Source: CAZHOV01 sp964534315
Lineage (GTDB): Bacteria; Bacteroidota; Bacteroidia; Chitinophagales; Saprospiraceae
Assembly: GCA_964534315.1 (NCBI GenBank)
Contig: CAZHOV010000169.1
Span: 1 to 12,434, forward strand
DNA: 12,434 nucleotides
Reading direction: 5' to 3'
Below are positions 1-6,061 of the stretch, piece after piece. Positions within the stretch are counted from its first letter, which is position 1. Each line of letters starts with the position of its first letter. The notes under the pieces were generated by a model. The model was not told the origin of the DNA. It ran no database searches and worked only from the letters and a program-made list of their open reading frames with translations. The translations under genes were made by a program, and so were the position numbers.

Positions 1-81
1 GGATCGTAAAACGCTTAATTAAAATTGTCAAAAACTTGTGTCTTGTACCACTAGTGGGGCTCTCAGTATCCAAAAGACAGA
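1..81. other. Non-coding flank distal to the CRISPR array
   Basis: No gene is seen here. If the leader is on the right side of the array, this is the trailer end. The 34 bases at 48-81 have exactly the length of the two spacers, but the bases before them (12-47) do not resemble the repeat, so the array ends at 82. A perfect 10-bp palindrome, CCACTAGTGG, lies at 48-57; its meaning is unknown. Confidence 0.5.
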
Positions 82-257
82 GTCTAAACGGCTTATAAAT
101 TCCTTACCCATTTCAACTCGATCGAGTTGATCAGTGCCTGGTACAGTAAGTGTCTAAACGGCTTATAAATTCCTTACCCATTTCAACACAAATTACACAA
201 CGGGCATTTTCACTTGAACGAGTCTAAACGGCTTATAAATTCCTTACCCATTTCAAC
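82..257 (-). CRISPR. Short CRISPR array: three repeats, two spacers
   Basis: Three identical 36-bp repeats lie at 82-117, 152-187 and 222-257. On the plus strand each begins GTCTAAACGGC and ends CCCATTTCAAC. The two spacers (118-151 and 188-221) are both 34 bp and unrelated to each other. A sequence that recurs beside another repeat at 2907-2990 starts directly after the third repeat, which marks the leader side. The array is therefore probably transcribed on the minus strand, giving a repeat RNA that starts GUUGAAAUGGG and ends GUUUAGAC. The array is very small for such a complete cas locus. The orientation is inferred from leader position only. Confidence 0.97.
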
Positions 258-342
258 CCTATTTTTTTACAAAGTGTTGAATCTGTGTGGGTTAGACACT
301 GTTTTTATCGCAGCAATAAGGCCAAATCCTGCATTGGGCACC
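258..342 (-). promoter_or_regulatory. CRISPR leader, copy 1
   Basis: This AT-rich sequence directly abuts the repeat at 222-257 and ends before the cas2 terminator. It recurs almost unchanged at 2907-2990, with three substitutions (283, 287, 307) and one extra C at 258/259. Conservation of a non-coding block next to a repeat in both places is the main evidence that it is a leader, which carries the array promoter and the signals for spacer insertion. No convincing TTTG/TAnnTTTG promoter was found in it by eye. Confidence 0.75.
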
Positions 343-367
343 ATATATGAAAAAATACAATGTATAA

Positions 368-394
368 AATAAGGAGTTTTATCACCTCCTTTTA
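368..394 (-). terminator. Terminator of the RT-cas1-cas2 transcript
   Basis: AAGGAG (371-376) and CTCCTT (386-391) form a 6-bp stem with a 9-base loop. On the minus strand the stem is followed by ATTTTATA. It lies just after the cas2 stop codon (401-403), which fits a factor-independent terminator, though the stem is short. It would also separate cas2 transcription from the array leader. Confidence 0.5.
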
Positions 395-400
395 TTTCTA

Positions 401-697
401 TTAAATAAATATACTGTTTTTTAATCCTAATAAAAAATCAAGGTCTAATCCTTTTTTTCCTAAAATGGTCATTTCTTTGAAATTACTTGCGGGTACCTTG
501 AGTACAAAAAATTTGGCATCTGGTTCTTGAGTTATCCATGTCTTGAAGGATTGCCACAGTTTTTTATTTGATTTTGGGTGGGAATTTCCGGCAAATACAG
601 AAAGTTGTATTCTTTCATATCCTTCAGCGATTAGCCTTCGGGCTATTTTATTTCTTATAGAATCTGAAGATATATCATATAGAATAATGTGTATCAT
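401..697 (-). CDS. cas2: CRISPR-associated endonuclease Cas2
   Basis: A 98-residue protein, a normal length for Cas2. Cas2 is the dimeric ferredoxin-fold core of the Cas1-Cas2 integrase complex that inserts new spacers at the leader end of the array. The N-terminus has the family pattern: a hydrophobic strand followed by YDISSD, with the conserved aspartate at residue 8, then a helix with IARRLIAEGYERIQLSVFAG. The ATG at 697 overlaps the cas1 stop codon by four bases (ATGA), so translation is probably coupled. It is the last gene of the RT-cas1-cas2 unit and is followed by a hairpin terminator. In the family the aspartate is a metal ligand, although nuclease activity is not needed for integration. 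Confidence 0.95.
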   Translation of the reverse strand: MIHIILYDISSDSIRNKIARRLIAEGYERIQLSVFAGNSHPKSNKKLWQSFKTWITQEPDAKFFVLKVPASNFKEMTILGKKGLDLDFLLGLKNSIFI

Positions 698-1680
698 GGC
701 AATTCAATTTTTTCGTTTATCAGGTTGCCCAAGTCATTGGATAGCCCATAAATATGATCTTTTAGCCTTTTTATGGTACCTCTGATATTAATCCGTGTAT
801 GCAAAAAGTCATTAAACGTACCTATGATAACCCGCTTCCCTTTTTTGTTTACCCATATTCCCTGCTCTTTATGTATAAAATGACCTGGATTTAATTGACC
901 ATCTAAAATCAAGTCGATTAAAATACGATCTATTATGGGTCGAATTGGCTCAATTAGATCGAAAACGAGGGTTGGGTTTTGATGGCTATCTACATGCAGA
1001 CAGCCAATTGCAGGGTCTAATCCTTTTGCAAATACACCACTTTCTACTACGCTGTAAGTCATTCCATAAATGTAATTTAATCCTGCATTAAAATAATCTT
1101 TTGCCGGTCTTCGACTTCTTCGATTAAACTGAAAATCATCAGGAAGAAATAAGTTCAGTGCCTGATAGTATAGTCGACTGACACTCCCTTCGTATCCCAT
1201 GACCTCATTGCGCATCTCCTGAATCTTTTTATCTCCCAAAGTTTCTATCTTTCTGAATTGACGGTCTATTCTTTCTTCTATTTCGATTACCTGCTCTTTA
1301 TATTTTGGTTGTTGTCTGGCCATTTTTTTTAAATTCGTAATTTGCTCGGTGGTTTTGTTTCCTAGTAGCTCTATTATCCATCGTGAAGCCAATTTGGACT
1401 GCGCAAACAACAACTGCTTTTTCCGCAATTCGGCTAGGTTGATAAAATAAGGACTCCATAACCTGGCTTGTATAGTGCCAAAATTATTGAAAAAATAGAT
1501 GGGCACCTGATGATGAGCAGCCAGTTTAATGGCACTGGAGTTGATATTACAGTTGGTTGTAATGGCAATGCTGGAAATGCGCTTCGGGCTAATCTGCCTA
1601 CTAGTGGTTTTGTTTTGGATATAAAAACATTTGTTACGTACTGTAATCGAGGTATTTGCAGTATCAATGATAATTTGCAT
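694..1680 (-). CDS. cas1: CRISPR-associated integrase Cas1
   Basis: A 328-residue protein, typical for Cas1, the metal-dependent integrase that joins prespacers to the leader-proximal repeat. The N-terminal beta domain (about residues 1-75) has the usual form, including SSIAITTNCNINSSAIKLAAHHQVPIY split over residues 36-62. The helical catalytic domain carries E164 in MGYEGSVSRLYY, H229 in CLHVDSHQNP, and D241/E244 in FDLIEPIRPIID, so the metal site looks complete. The gene starts 12 bases after the reverse transcriptase stop and overlaps cas2 by four bases. Unlike RT-Cas1 fusions known from other type III systems, the two proteins here are separate. No truncation or frameshift is seen. Confidence 0.97.
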   Translation of the reverse strand: MQIIIDTANTSITVRNKCFYIQNKTTSRQISPKRISSIAITTNCNINSSAIKLAAHHQVPIYFFNNFGTIQARLWSPYFINLAELRKKQLLFAQSKLASRWIIELLGNKTTEQITNLKKMARQQPKYKEQVIEIEERIDRQFRKIETLGDKKIQEMRNEVMGYEGSVSRLYYQALNLFLPDDFQFNRRSRRPAKDYFNAGLNYIYGMTYSVVESGVFAKGLDPAIGCLHVDSHQNPTLVFDLIEPIRPIIDRILIDLILDGQLNPGHFIHKEQGIWVNKKGKRVIIGTFNDFLHTRINIRGTIKRLKDHIYGLSNDLGNLINEKIELP

Positions 1681-1692
1681 AGCTTAAAAGAT

Positions 1693-2733
1693 TTAAAAAT
1701 AATGAGCATATAACCACCGGGTACTAAGGATGTCTTCATCCGGATTGAGGGCCTGTTTCAGGCGGTGACGGTAGTCCCGAAAAAGTTGGCTGGTATATCC
1801 TTCAATCATCCCGATGAAATTTATTTTGCCATCGATCTCTTTTTTAAAATCCCTGAGCAAGTCATTGTGATTGTGTTTATCCATGATCACATTGACTTCG
1901 GCTATTTTTCTCAATCGACGCAAATCTTTATCCAACTCAGTATAGAATCCAGGCTCGATATCTATGGTATCTCTTAGCACCAGGCCGGTCACTTTTTTAA
2001 TATCTTCAGCATCATATATTTTTGTTTTATGCGGGTTGAGTGCGAGATGATATGCTTCACAAATAGATTGGATCTGTTCCAACAGAATTGAATCAGAGGC
2101 CTTTTCTTTAGATGAAAAGGTAAGATCATCTACAAAGCGGGTGTAAACTACATTGTTTTCTTTAGCCCAAGCTGTCAAAGCATGGTCAAGCTCAATGGTG
2201 GCTAAGTTGGAAATAACTGGAGAGGTAGGAGCACCCATTGGAAGGCGTCCGTTGCGGGTACATAAATTAGTGAGAATATGCGCTTCCTTTTTTTCAAACT
2301 GAAAAGGAGGCGATTGAAAAATATTGCGAATAGGTTTGAACTTGATTTGGTGAAAAAAATCCTCAAAATCAACATTAAGCATATAGCTAGCCCCCAGGTG
2401 CCTACGTGCATTTTCGAGGATATTTTTGGGCGGATGAACATCCTTTACCCGTATAATATAACCATAGGCAGCATCGCTCTGCAACAGGAAATACACGCAT
2501 TGCAAATAGGCATTAAGATGCTTTTGTACCATTTTCAGGTGGTGTTCAGGTGCTTCAATTTCCCGCATACTCCCGTCCGATTTCCGGGTTTCAAACCTGT
2601 AATAAGGCGGGCTCATCGCCAGCAGATGGATTTCGTTGGCATCGAAACCCAGTCTCTCCAGGTCTTCAATTTCCTGGCAAGCCAGGAGTTGTTCTGCTTT
2701 TTCTTTGACTTCGAAAAGACGTAGTTTTTTCAT
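1693..2733 (-). CDS. CRISPR-associated reverse transcriptase
   Basis: A 346-residue stand-alone reverse transcriptase. Motifs in order: a helix containing EAPEHHLKMVQKHL (about 60-73); motif A NVDFEDFFHQI with D122; motif B GRLPMGAPTSPVISNLA (162-178); motif C YTRFVDDLTFSS with D202/D203; motif D ALNPHKTKIY (231-240); motif E KKVTGLVL (246-253); then a basic helical region ending with GKINFIGMIEGY. The active site is intact, but motif C reads FVDD rather than the usual Y(A/V)DD. Overall it resembles retron-like and other single-domain bacterial enzymes more than group II intron enzymes: no maturase or HNH domain is present. Its place directly before cas1-cas2 implies a role in turning RNA into DNA for spacer acquisition, as shown for other type III RT-Cas1 systems. 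The ATG at 2733 has no Shine-Dalgarno sequence. Confidence 0.95.
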   Translation of the reverse strand: MKKLRLFEVKEKAEQLLACQEIEDLERLGFDANEIHLLAMSPPYYRFETRKSDGSMREIEAPEHHLKMVQKHLNAYLQCVYFLLQSDAAYGYIIRVKDVHPPKNILENARRHLGASYMLNVDFEDFFHQIKFKPIRNIFQSPPFQFEKKEAHILTNLCTRNGRLPMGAPTSPVISNLATIELDHALTAWAKENNVVYTRFVDDLTFSSKEKASDSILLEQIQSICEAYHLALNPHKTKIYDAEDIKKVTGLVLRDTIDIEPGFYTELDKDLRRLRKIAEVNVIMDKHNHNDLLRDFKKEIDGKINFIGMIEGYTSQLFRDYRHRLKQALNPDEDILSTRWLYAHYF

Positions 2734-2798
2734 AGCAATTTGATTTAGTAGGGGGCGAAAGAATTTTGAAAAAAGGACAAGGGGAAAGGGGCAAGGAA

Positions 2799-2812
2799 CA
2801 ATGAGTAATGAA
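2799..2812. repeat. Two heptamer units between RT and the orphan repeat
   Basis: CAATGAG (2799-2805) and TAATGAA (2806-2812) match the heptamer unit that forms longer runs at 9873-9919 and 10031-10056. The surrounding stretch 2734-2876 is purine-rich just ahead of RT and contains no gene. The same pairing of heptamers and a repeat-like element appears at all three orphan-repeat sites. Confidence 0.5.
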
Positions 2813-2876
2813 CTATCCCGAAAATAAGTTTTATCCCTACGAGCTAAAACCTACCACCTAACCCCTCAATCCAAAT

Positions 2877-2906
2877 GCGGTTTATCAATTTCTTACCCAT
2901 TTCAAC
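2877..2906 (-). repeat. Orphan degenerate CRISPR repeat beside leader copy 2
   Basis: The 30 bases ending CTTACCCATTTCAAC match the last 30 bases of the array repeat with four substitutions. The first six bases of the repeat are not recognisable. It directly abuts leader copy 2, in the same relative orientation as in the real array. It has no second repeat and no spacer. It may be the remnant of a collapsed array, or a solitary repeat kept for regulation in the 5' region of the RT-cas1-cas2 unit. Confidence 0.8.
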
Positions 2907-2990
2907 CTATTTTTTTACAAAGTGTTGAATATGTTTGGGTTAGACACTGTTTTTGTCGCAGCAATAAGGCCAAATCCTGCATTGGGCACC
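2907..2990 (-). promoter_or_regulatory. CRISPR leader, copy 2, upstream of RT-cas1-cas2
   Basis: This 84-bp block is nearly identical to the leader at 258-342 (three substitutions, one single-base indel). Similarity stops sharply after GCATTGGGCACC in both copies. It lies between the cas6 stop and the reverse transcriptase start and points towards RT. If the leader contains the array promoter, the same promoter could drive RT-cas1-cas2; this is an inference. The short stretch 2991-3036 between it and cas6 holds no clear hairpin. Confidence 0.75.
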
Positions 2991-3036
2991 CTATGGTATT
3001 TTATCTAATATGTTCTTCACAGGCAAAATTTTTAGT

Positions 3037-3732
3037 TTATAAATGAACGACTTTTCCATATCCCAAAGCAGTAGATTGTCCCAACCGGAGGGTTTGGGGT
3101 AACCGGAAATTGCACTTGAATACGATATCAAAAGCGGTCTTTTTTTGTTGGTGGTAGACGGGGAGGGCCCGGTTGAAAAAGGGAGCGTCTAGCACATTGA
3201 TCTTCAAAAAGTGACGGTCTTTGTTGAAGTCAAATTGGATGTATTGGAAAAAGGTCATCAAATTTCCGTACAAGTACTTTTCGAGCCGGTCATACCGCAT
3301 GAACTTATCTGTAATTTCGTTTAGGGATTTAGCTAGTTCATCACTGATCAGGAGGGGACGAACCCGGTATTTTTTCTGATAGGGAAGGAATTCCGGAGTG
3401 AAGTTTTCTCTAATTTCTACAGTATTTCTGAGCAAATGAGGACTTTCCTCTCGAAATAATTGATACCATAGTTGTAAGGCTTTGACTGCATCACCTCCGA
3501 TCGCCGTCCACTCGGGAGATCGCTGATATCGTCCTAACTGAATGCCTGAATAAACAATATTCTGGTTGTGGAAAATATCCATATTGATGCCTTCCTCATT
3601 CACCCTGGTAGTATGTGCCCCCAACAGATCTTTAGCCCCATTTAGAAGGAGTTTCCTGGTATCCGGTTCGTTGGGCATCTGAATGTCGAGAAGACGTAGT
3701 GTTAGGGTGGGAATGGGCATGCTAATCCTCAT
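3037..3732 (-). CDS. cas6: Cas6-family CRISPR RNA endoribonuclease
   Basis: A 231-residue RAMP-type protein. The best family mark is its C-terminal glycine-rich loop, LPQTLRLGQSTALGYGKVVHL (211-231), which in Cas6 binds the repeat RNA. Cas6 cuts the array transcript within each repeat and delivers crRNA to the Csm complex. Candidate catalytic histidines are H40 and H55, but which one acts cannot be told from sequence. The N-terminal half is divergent from well-known Cas6 proteins. The first ATG (3732) overlaps the preceding gene by 11 bases; a second ATG at 3720 starts one base after that gene's stop and gives MPIPTLTLRLLDIQ, so either start is possible. It is the last gene of the cas10-csm operon. 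Confidence 0.82.
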   Translation of the reverse strand: MRISMPIPTLTLRLLDIQMPNEPDTRKLLLNGAKDLLGAHTTRVNEEGINMDIFHNQNIVYSGIQLGRYQRSPEWTAIGGDAVKALQLWYQLFREESPHLLRNTVEIRENFTPEFLPYQKKYRVRPLLISDELAKSLNEITDKFMRYDRLEKYLYGNLMTFFQYIQFDFNKDRHFLKINVLDAPFFNRALPVYHQQKKTAFDIVFKCNFRLPQTLRLGQSTALGYGKVVHL

Positions 3733-4597
3733 TTTTATTTACAACATACATGTACTTCAGTAGAACATTCAGATTATTATAGATGGTATATGGTTCGTTT
3801 GAAAATCCTTTATATTTTAAGTGAACATTAAAACTTCGAAAACCAGCATTTCCAAAAAGCATCAATCCTATTTTTTTACTGTTCAATAAAGAAAATAAAT
3901 TCTCCACAATCCTTTTAGAATCATCACTGTATTCCTTATTTCTTATTTGGCCCCCATCACCTGATAAATCAATGAAAAGATCATCGTTAAGGACGATAGC
4001 CTTTGCAGGGGAATTTCTTTCTAGAAATTTTTTAAATCGATGATTTTGCATGAGTGCCTCAAAGCTAGATACTTTAATTTCATCCTTGTTTTCAAATTCT
4101 TGGAATACAACTTTTTGGAGTTTCGTCAATTCATTTTCCTCCTCATGCAAATTTGTTTTATGGACAAATAAGATATAAGCATTTTCCTTTATGTAAATTG
4201 TTTTTTCCTCTGTCCTAATTAAGCGATCAATCTGTTTTTCATATTTTTCCAGATTTTTTTCCAGTCTTTTTTCATATCTCGATTTAATATATTGATATAA
4301 AAAAGCCAAAATTCCACCCAGGAGGATACCAGAAATTGCTAGAATGGCACCAATAATAGTAAGATATAAATTCGTTAAGTTGGTTGCATTTTCGCTATAC
4401 TCTTTAGCGGCCTTTAGCGTTTCCTCACTCAATTTTACCTTTTTCTCTATTTGCGCGATGCTGTCTTTTATTGACTTTCGAAATTCCTTAAATTCCTTTC
4501 TCAACACAGAATCCTGATTTTGACAATGACCTATCTCAGGAGAAAGAATAAGAATGAAAATCGACAATAAAAAAAAGACTTTAATTATGCTTTTCAT
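3722..4597 (-). CDS. Unrecognised membrane protein in the csm operon, candidate effector
   Basis: A 291-residue protein that I do not recognise. Residues 7-19 are a hydrophobic segment after a lysine-containing start, either a signal peptide or a first membrane helix. Residues 28-70 are highly charged and probably coiled coil. Residues 77-103 form a strong membrane helix. A very basic stretch follows (KSRYEKRLEKNLEKYEK, 105-121), which by the positive-inside rule puts the C-terminus in the cytosol. The C-terminal domain (about 132-291) alternates likely strands and helices: AYILFVHKT, IKVSSFEAL, AKAIVLNDDLF, KKIGLMLFGNAGFRSF, suggesting a Rossmann-like fold. No nuclease motif is obvious. The gene sits 6 bases after csm5 and abuts or overlaps cas6, so it is co-transcribed. 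Its placement and the absence of Csm6 suggest a cyclic oligoadenylate-gated membrane effector, comparable in layout to Cam1 or Csx23; this is inference. It lies in the most AT-rich part of the operon. Confidence 0.9.
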   Translation of the reverse strand: MKSIIKVFFLLSIFILILSPEIGHCQNQDSVLRKEFKEFRKSIKDSIAQIEKKVKLSEETLKAAKEYSENATNLTNLYLTIIGAILAISGILLGGILAFLYQYIKSRYEKRLEKNLEKYEKQIDRLIRTEEKTIYIKENAYILFVHKTNLHEEENELTKLQKVVFQEFENKDEIKVSSFEALMQNHRFKKFLERNSPAKAIVLNDDLFIDLSGDGGQIRNKEYSDDSKRIVENLFSLLNSKKIGLMLFGNAGFRSFNVHLKYKGFSNEPYTIYNNLNVLLKYMYVVNKNED

Positions 4598-4603
4598 AAA
4601 AAA

Positions 4604-6061
4604 TTATTTCAATGCCACCTGATGAATTTTCCCTGACTTGGTAACCTGTTTTACTTCTATCTTCACTAATTGGTCAGGTTTTACATTTTTCGGGAATTTA
4701 GGTTTATTGAGCTGTATCCCTTTGATCACTTTTCCATTGATAGACAAATCGATTTCTTTCTTCTGGTAATAATAAGCTTCCAGAACCATTCCCTTTTCGA
4801 TGGCACCTTTAATCTTATTATCGTGGATTCTCTTTTCGCCTGTAAATTCCTTTTCTGGTTCTTTTTTTCTGGATTCAACGGAGTCTTGCCCTTCAGTAAC
4901 CTCTTCCTGGATTTGTTCTTCCAGAATGGCTTTATAGGACGGATCATTATTTTCCTTACCCGTCAGTTTCATCCATCCGAATAATAGCTTGTCTTTTACT
5001 GACAATACTCGGGTGCGCGGGATTTCGCCCGTGTCGTCTTCCTTCTTAAAAAGGTTGAGTATTTGGTTTCTCAGTTCCTGATTTAGGAGGGGCAAAATGG
5101 TTTGAAAAAATATGGTTTTCCCTTTTCCCAAACGGGTAATGGCATATTCGTTATCAGAAATTTCTATCTGTTTTTTCAGTTCTTCCAACTGGTCACTCAC
5201 CATTTTTCGTACTTCGAAGGTCATGGAAGCTCGTTGAAGGAGTTCCAATTCTTGGTTGATGAGACGAAGACTGTGTAGGTTGATAATTTTGAATAGACTA
5301 TTTAAGTCAAGTTTCTTGAGGAAGTTAAAATAGTCAAAATTCTCAAAATCAGCATATAAAGTAAATTCAAAGGGGATGGGATTAGTGGAAAAAATACACT
5401 CCGTAAGCCAATCCAGACCATCGCTGTCATCACTATACAAATTTCGCCGGTAAGTTTGTACGATCAATAATTCCTTATCGGGCACCAATTCACTATCATA
5501 AGGGCGGATTGCCTGAAAAACCTTTTCAGGCAGCAGCTTACGCTCCTTGTCTGACCAGTATTGCTTTAAGGCCCATAATGGACTTTTGTAATTCAGTTTA
5601 TCTTCAATATTGCCTTCAATATCTGAAAGCGTTTCTGGGTGATCTTGCAAGTATTTGAAGAGGATGGCCATACGAAGCAGTCCTTTTATAGAACTGCCCG
5701 GAATATAAGGTTGATTATTGGTTTTAATGTGCAGGTGAAGGACATTATTATTGGCTGGGTTTAGGCCCTGTTGATGTAGTTTGACTGACCTTTTAGTGAG
5801 CGATTGAATATCAATATTCCAGTTGTTAAGTACATCATAAAAGTCAAACCCCTTCTCTGCCTCCAGAATTTTTTCCACGTATTCCTCGAATAGATCCATT
5901 TGTTTTAATTGGTCCATCAGCTTATCGTGGTCGAGGAAATAGATGTATTCTGATGTTGTTAAAAACTCACCGGTAGAGGTCAATTCCTCTCCATTTCCAA
6001 TATGTATAGGGGATAGGGGGATTAAATGGATATTGAAACTTTGGTGATAATTAGGAGTCAT
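4604..6061 (-). CDS. csm5: Type III-A effector subunit Csm5, with C-terminal extension
   Basis: A 485-residue RAMP protein. Csm5 caps the 3' side of the crRNA on the Csm3 backbone and aids crRNA maturation. The N-terminus has the family pattern SFNIHLIPLSPIHIGNGEE (8-26), then YIPGSSIKGLLRMAI (119-133), and the glycine-rich RLGKGKTIFFQTILPLL (310-326). After about residue 365 comes a strongly charged linker (about 380-424), then a compact C-terminal segment (about 425-485) rich in strands and lysines, with PKFPKNVKPDQLVKIEV (454-470). That segment looks like a small beta-barrel RNA-binding module, and makes the protein longer than the roughly 350-400 residues common for Csm5. The start overlaps the csm4 stop by 11 bases; the next gene begins 6 bases downstream. 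Confidence 0.9.
   Translation of the reverse strand: MTPNYHQSFNIHLIPLSPIHIGNGEELTSTGEFLTTSEYIYFLDHDKLMDQLKQMDLFEEYVEKILEAEKGFDFYDVLNNWNIDIQSLTKRSVKLHQQGLNPANNNVLHLHIKTNNQPYIPGSSIKGLLRMAILFKYLQDHPETLSDIEGNIEDKLNYKSPLWALKQYWSDKERKLLPEKVFQAIRPYDSELVPDKELLIVQTYRRNLYSDDSDGLDWLTECIFSTNPIPFEFTLYADFENFDYFNFLKKLDLNSLFKIINLHSLRLINQELELLQRASMTFEVRKMVSDQLEELKKQIEISDNEYAITRLGKGKTIFFQTILPLLNQELRNQILNLFKKEDDTGEIPRTRVLSVKDKLLFGWMKLTGKENNDPSYKAILEEQIQEEVTEGQDSVESRKKEPEKEFTGEKRIHDNKIKGAIEKGMVLEAYYYQKKEIDLSINGKVIKGIQLNKPKFPKNVKPDQLVKIEVKQVTKSGKIHQVALK

Noticed and set aside
258..342. TTTG/TAnnTTTG promoter inside the leader
   Set aside because: Both leader copies were read on the minus strand; TTTG occurs, but no -7 box at suitable spacing was found.
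1468..1713. Plus-strand frames over the cas genes
   Set aside because: They lie entirely opposite well-supported cas1, RT, csm and cas10 genes and show no family motifs.
1693..2733. Retron or diversity-generating element
   Set aside because: The reverse transcriptase motifs are retron-like, but no msr/msd RNA pattern, template repeat or variable repeat is seen nearby, and the gene is locked to cas1-cas2.
3722..4597. Membrane protein as lipoprotein
   Set aside because: The cysteine at residue 25 follows IGH, which does not fit a lipobox (usually L-A/S-G/A-C).
3722..4597. Membrane protein as Csm6 or another HEPN ribonuclease
   Set aside because: No R-x4-6-H HEPN motif is evident near the C-terminus, and two hydrophobic segments at the N-terminus do not fit Csm6.
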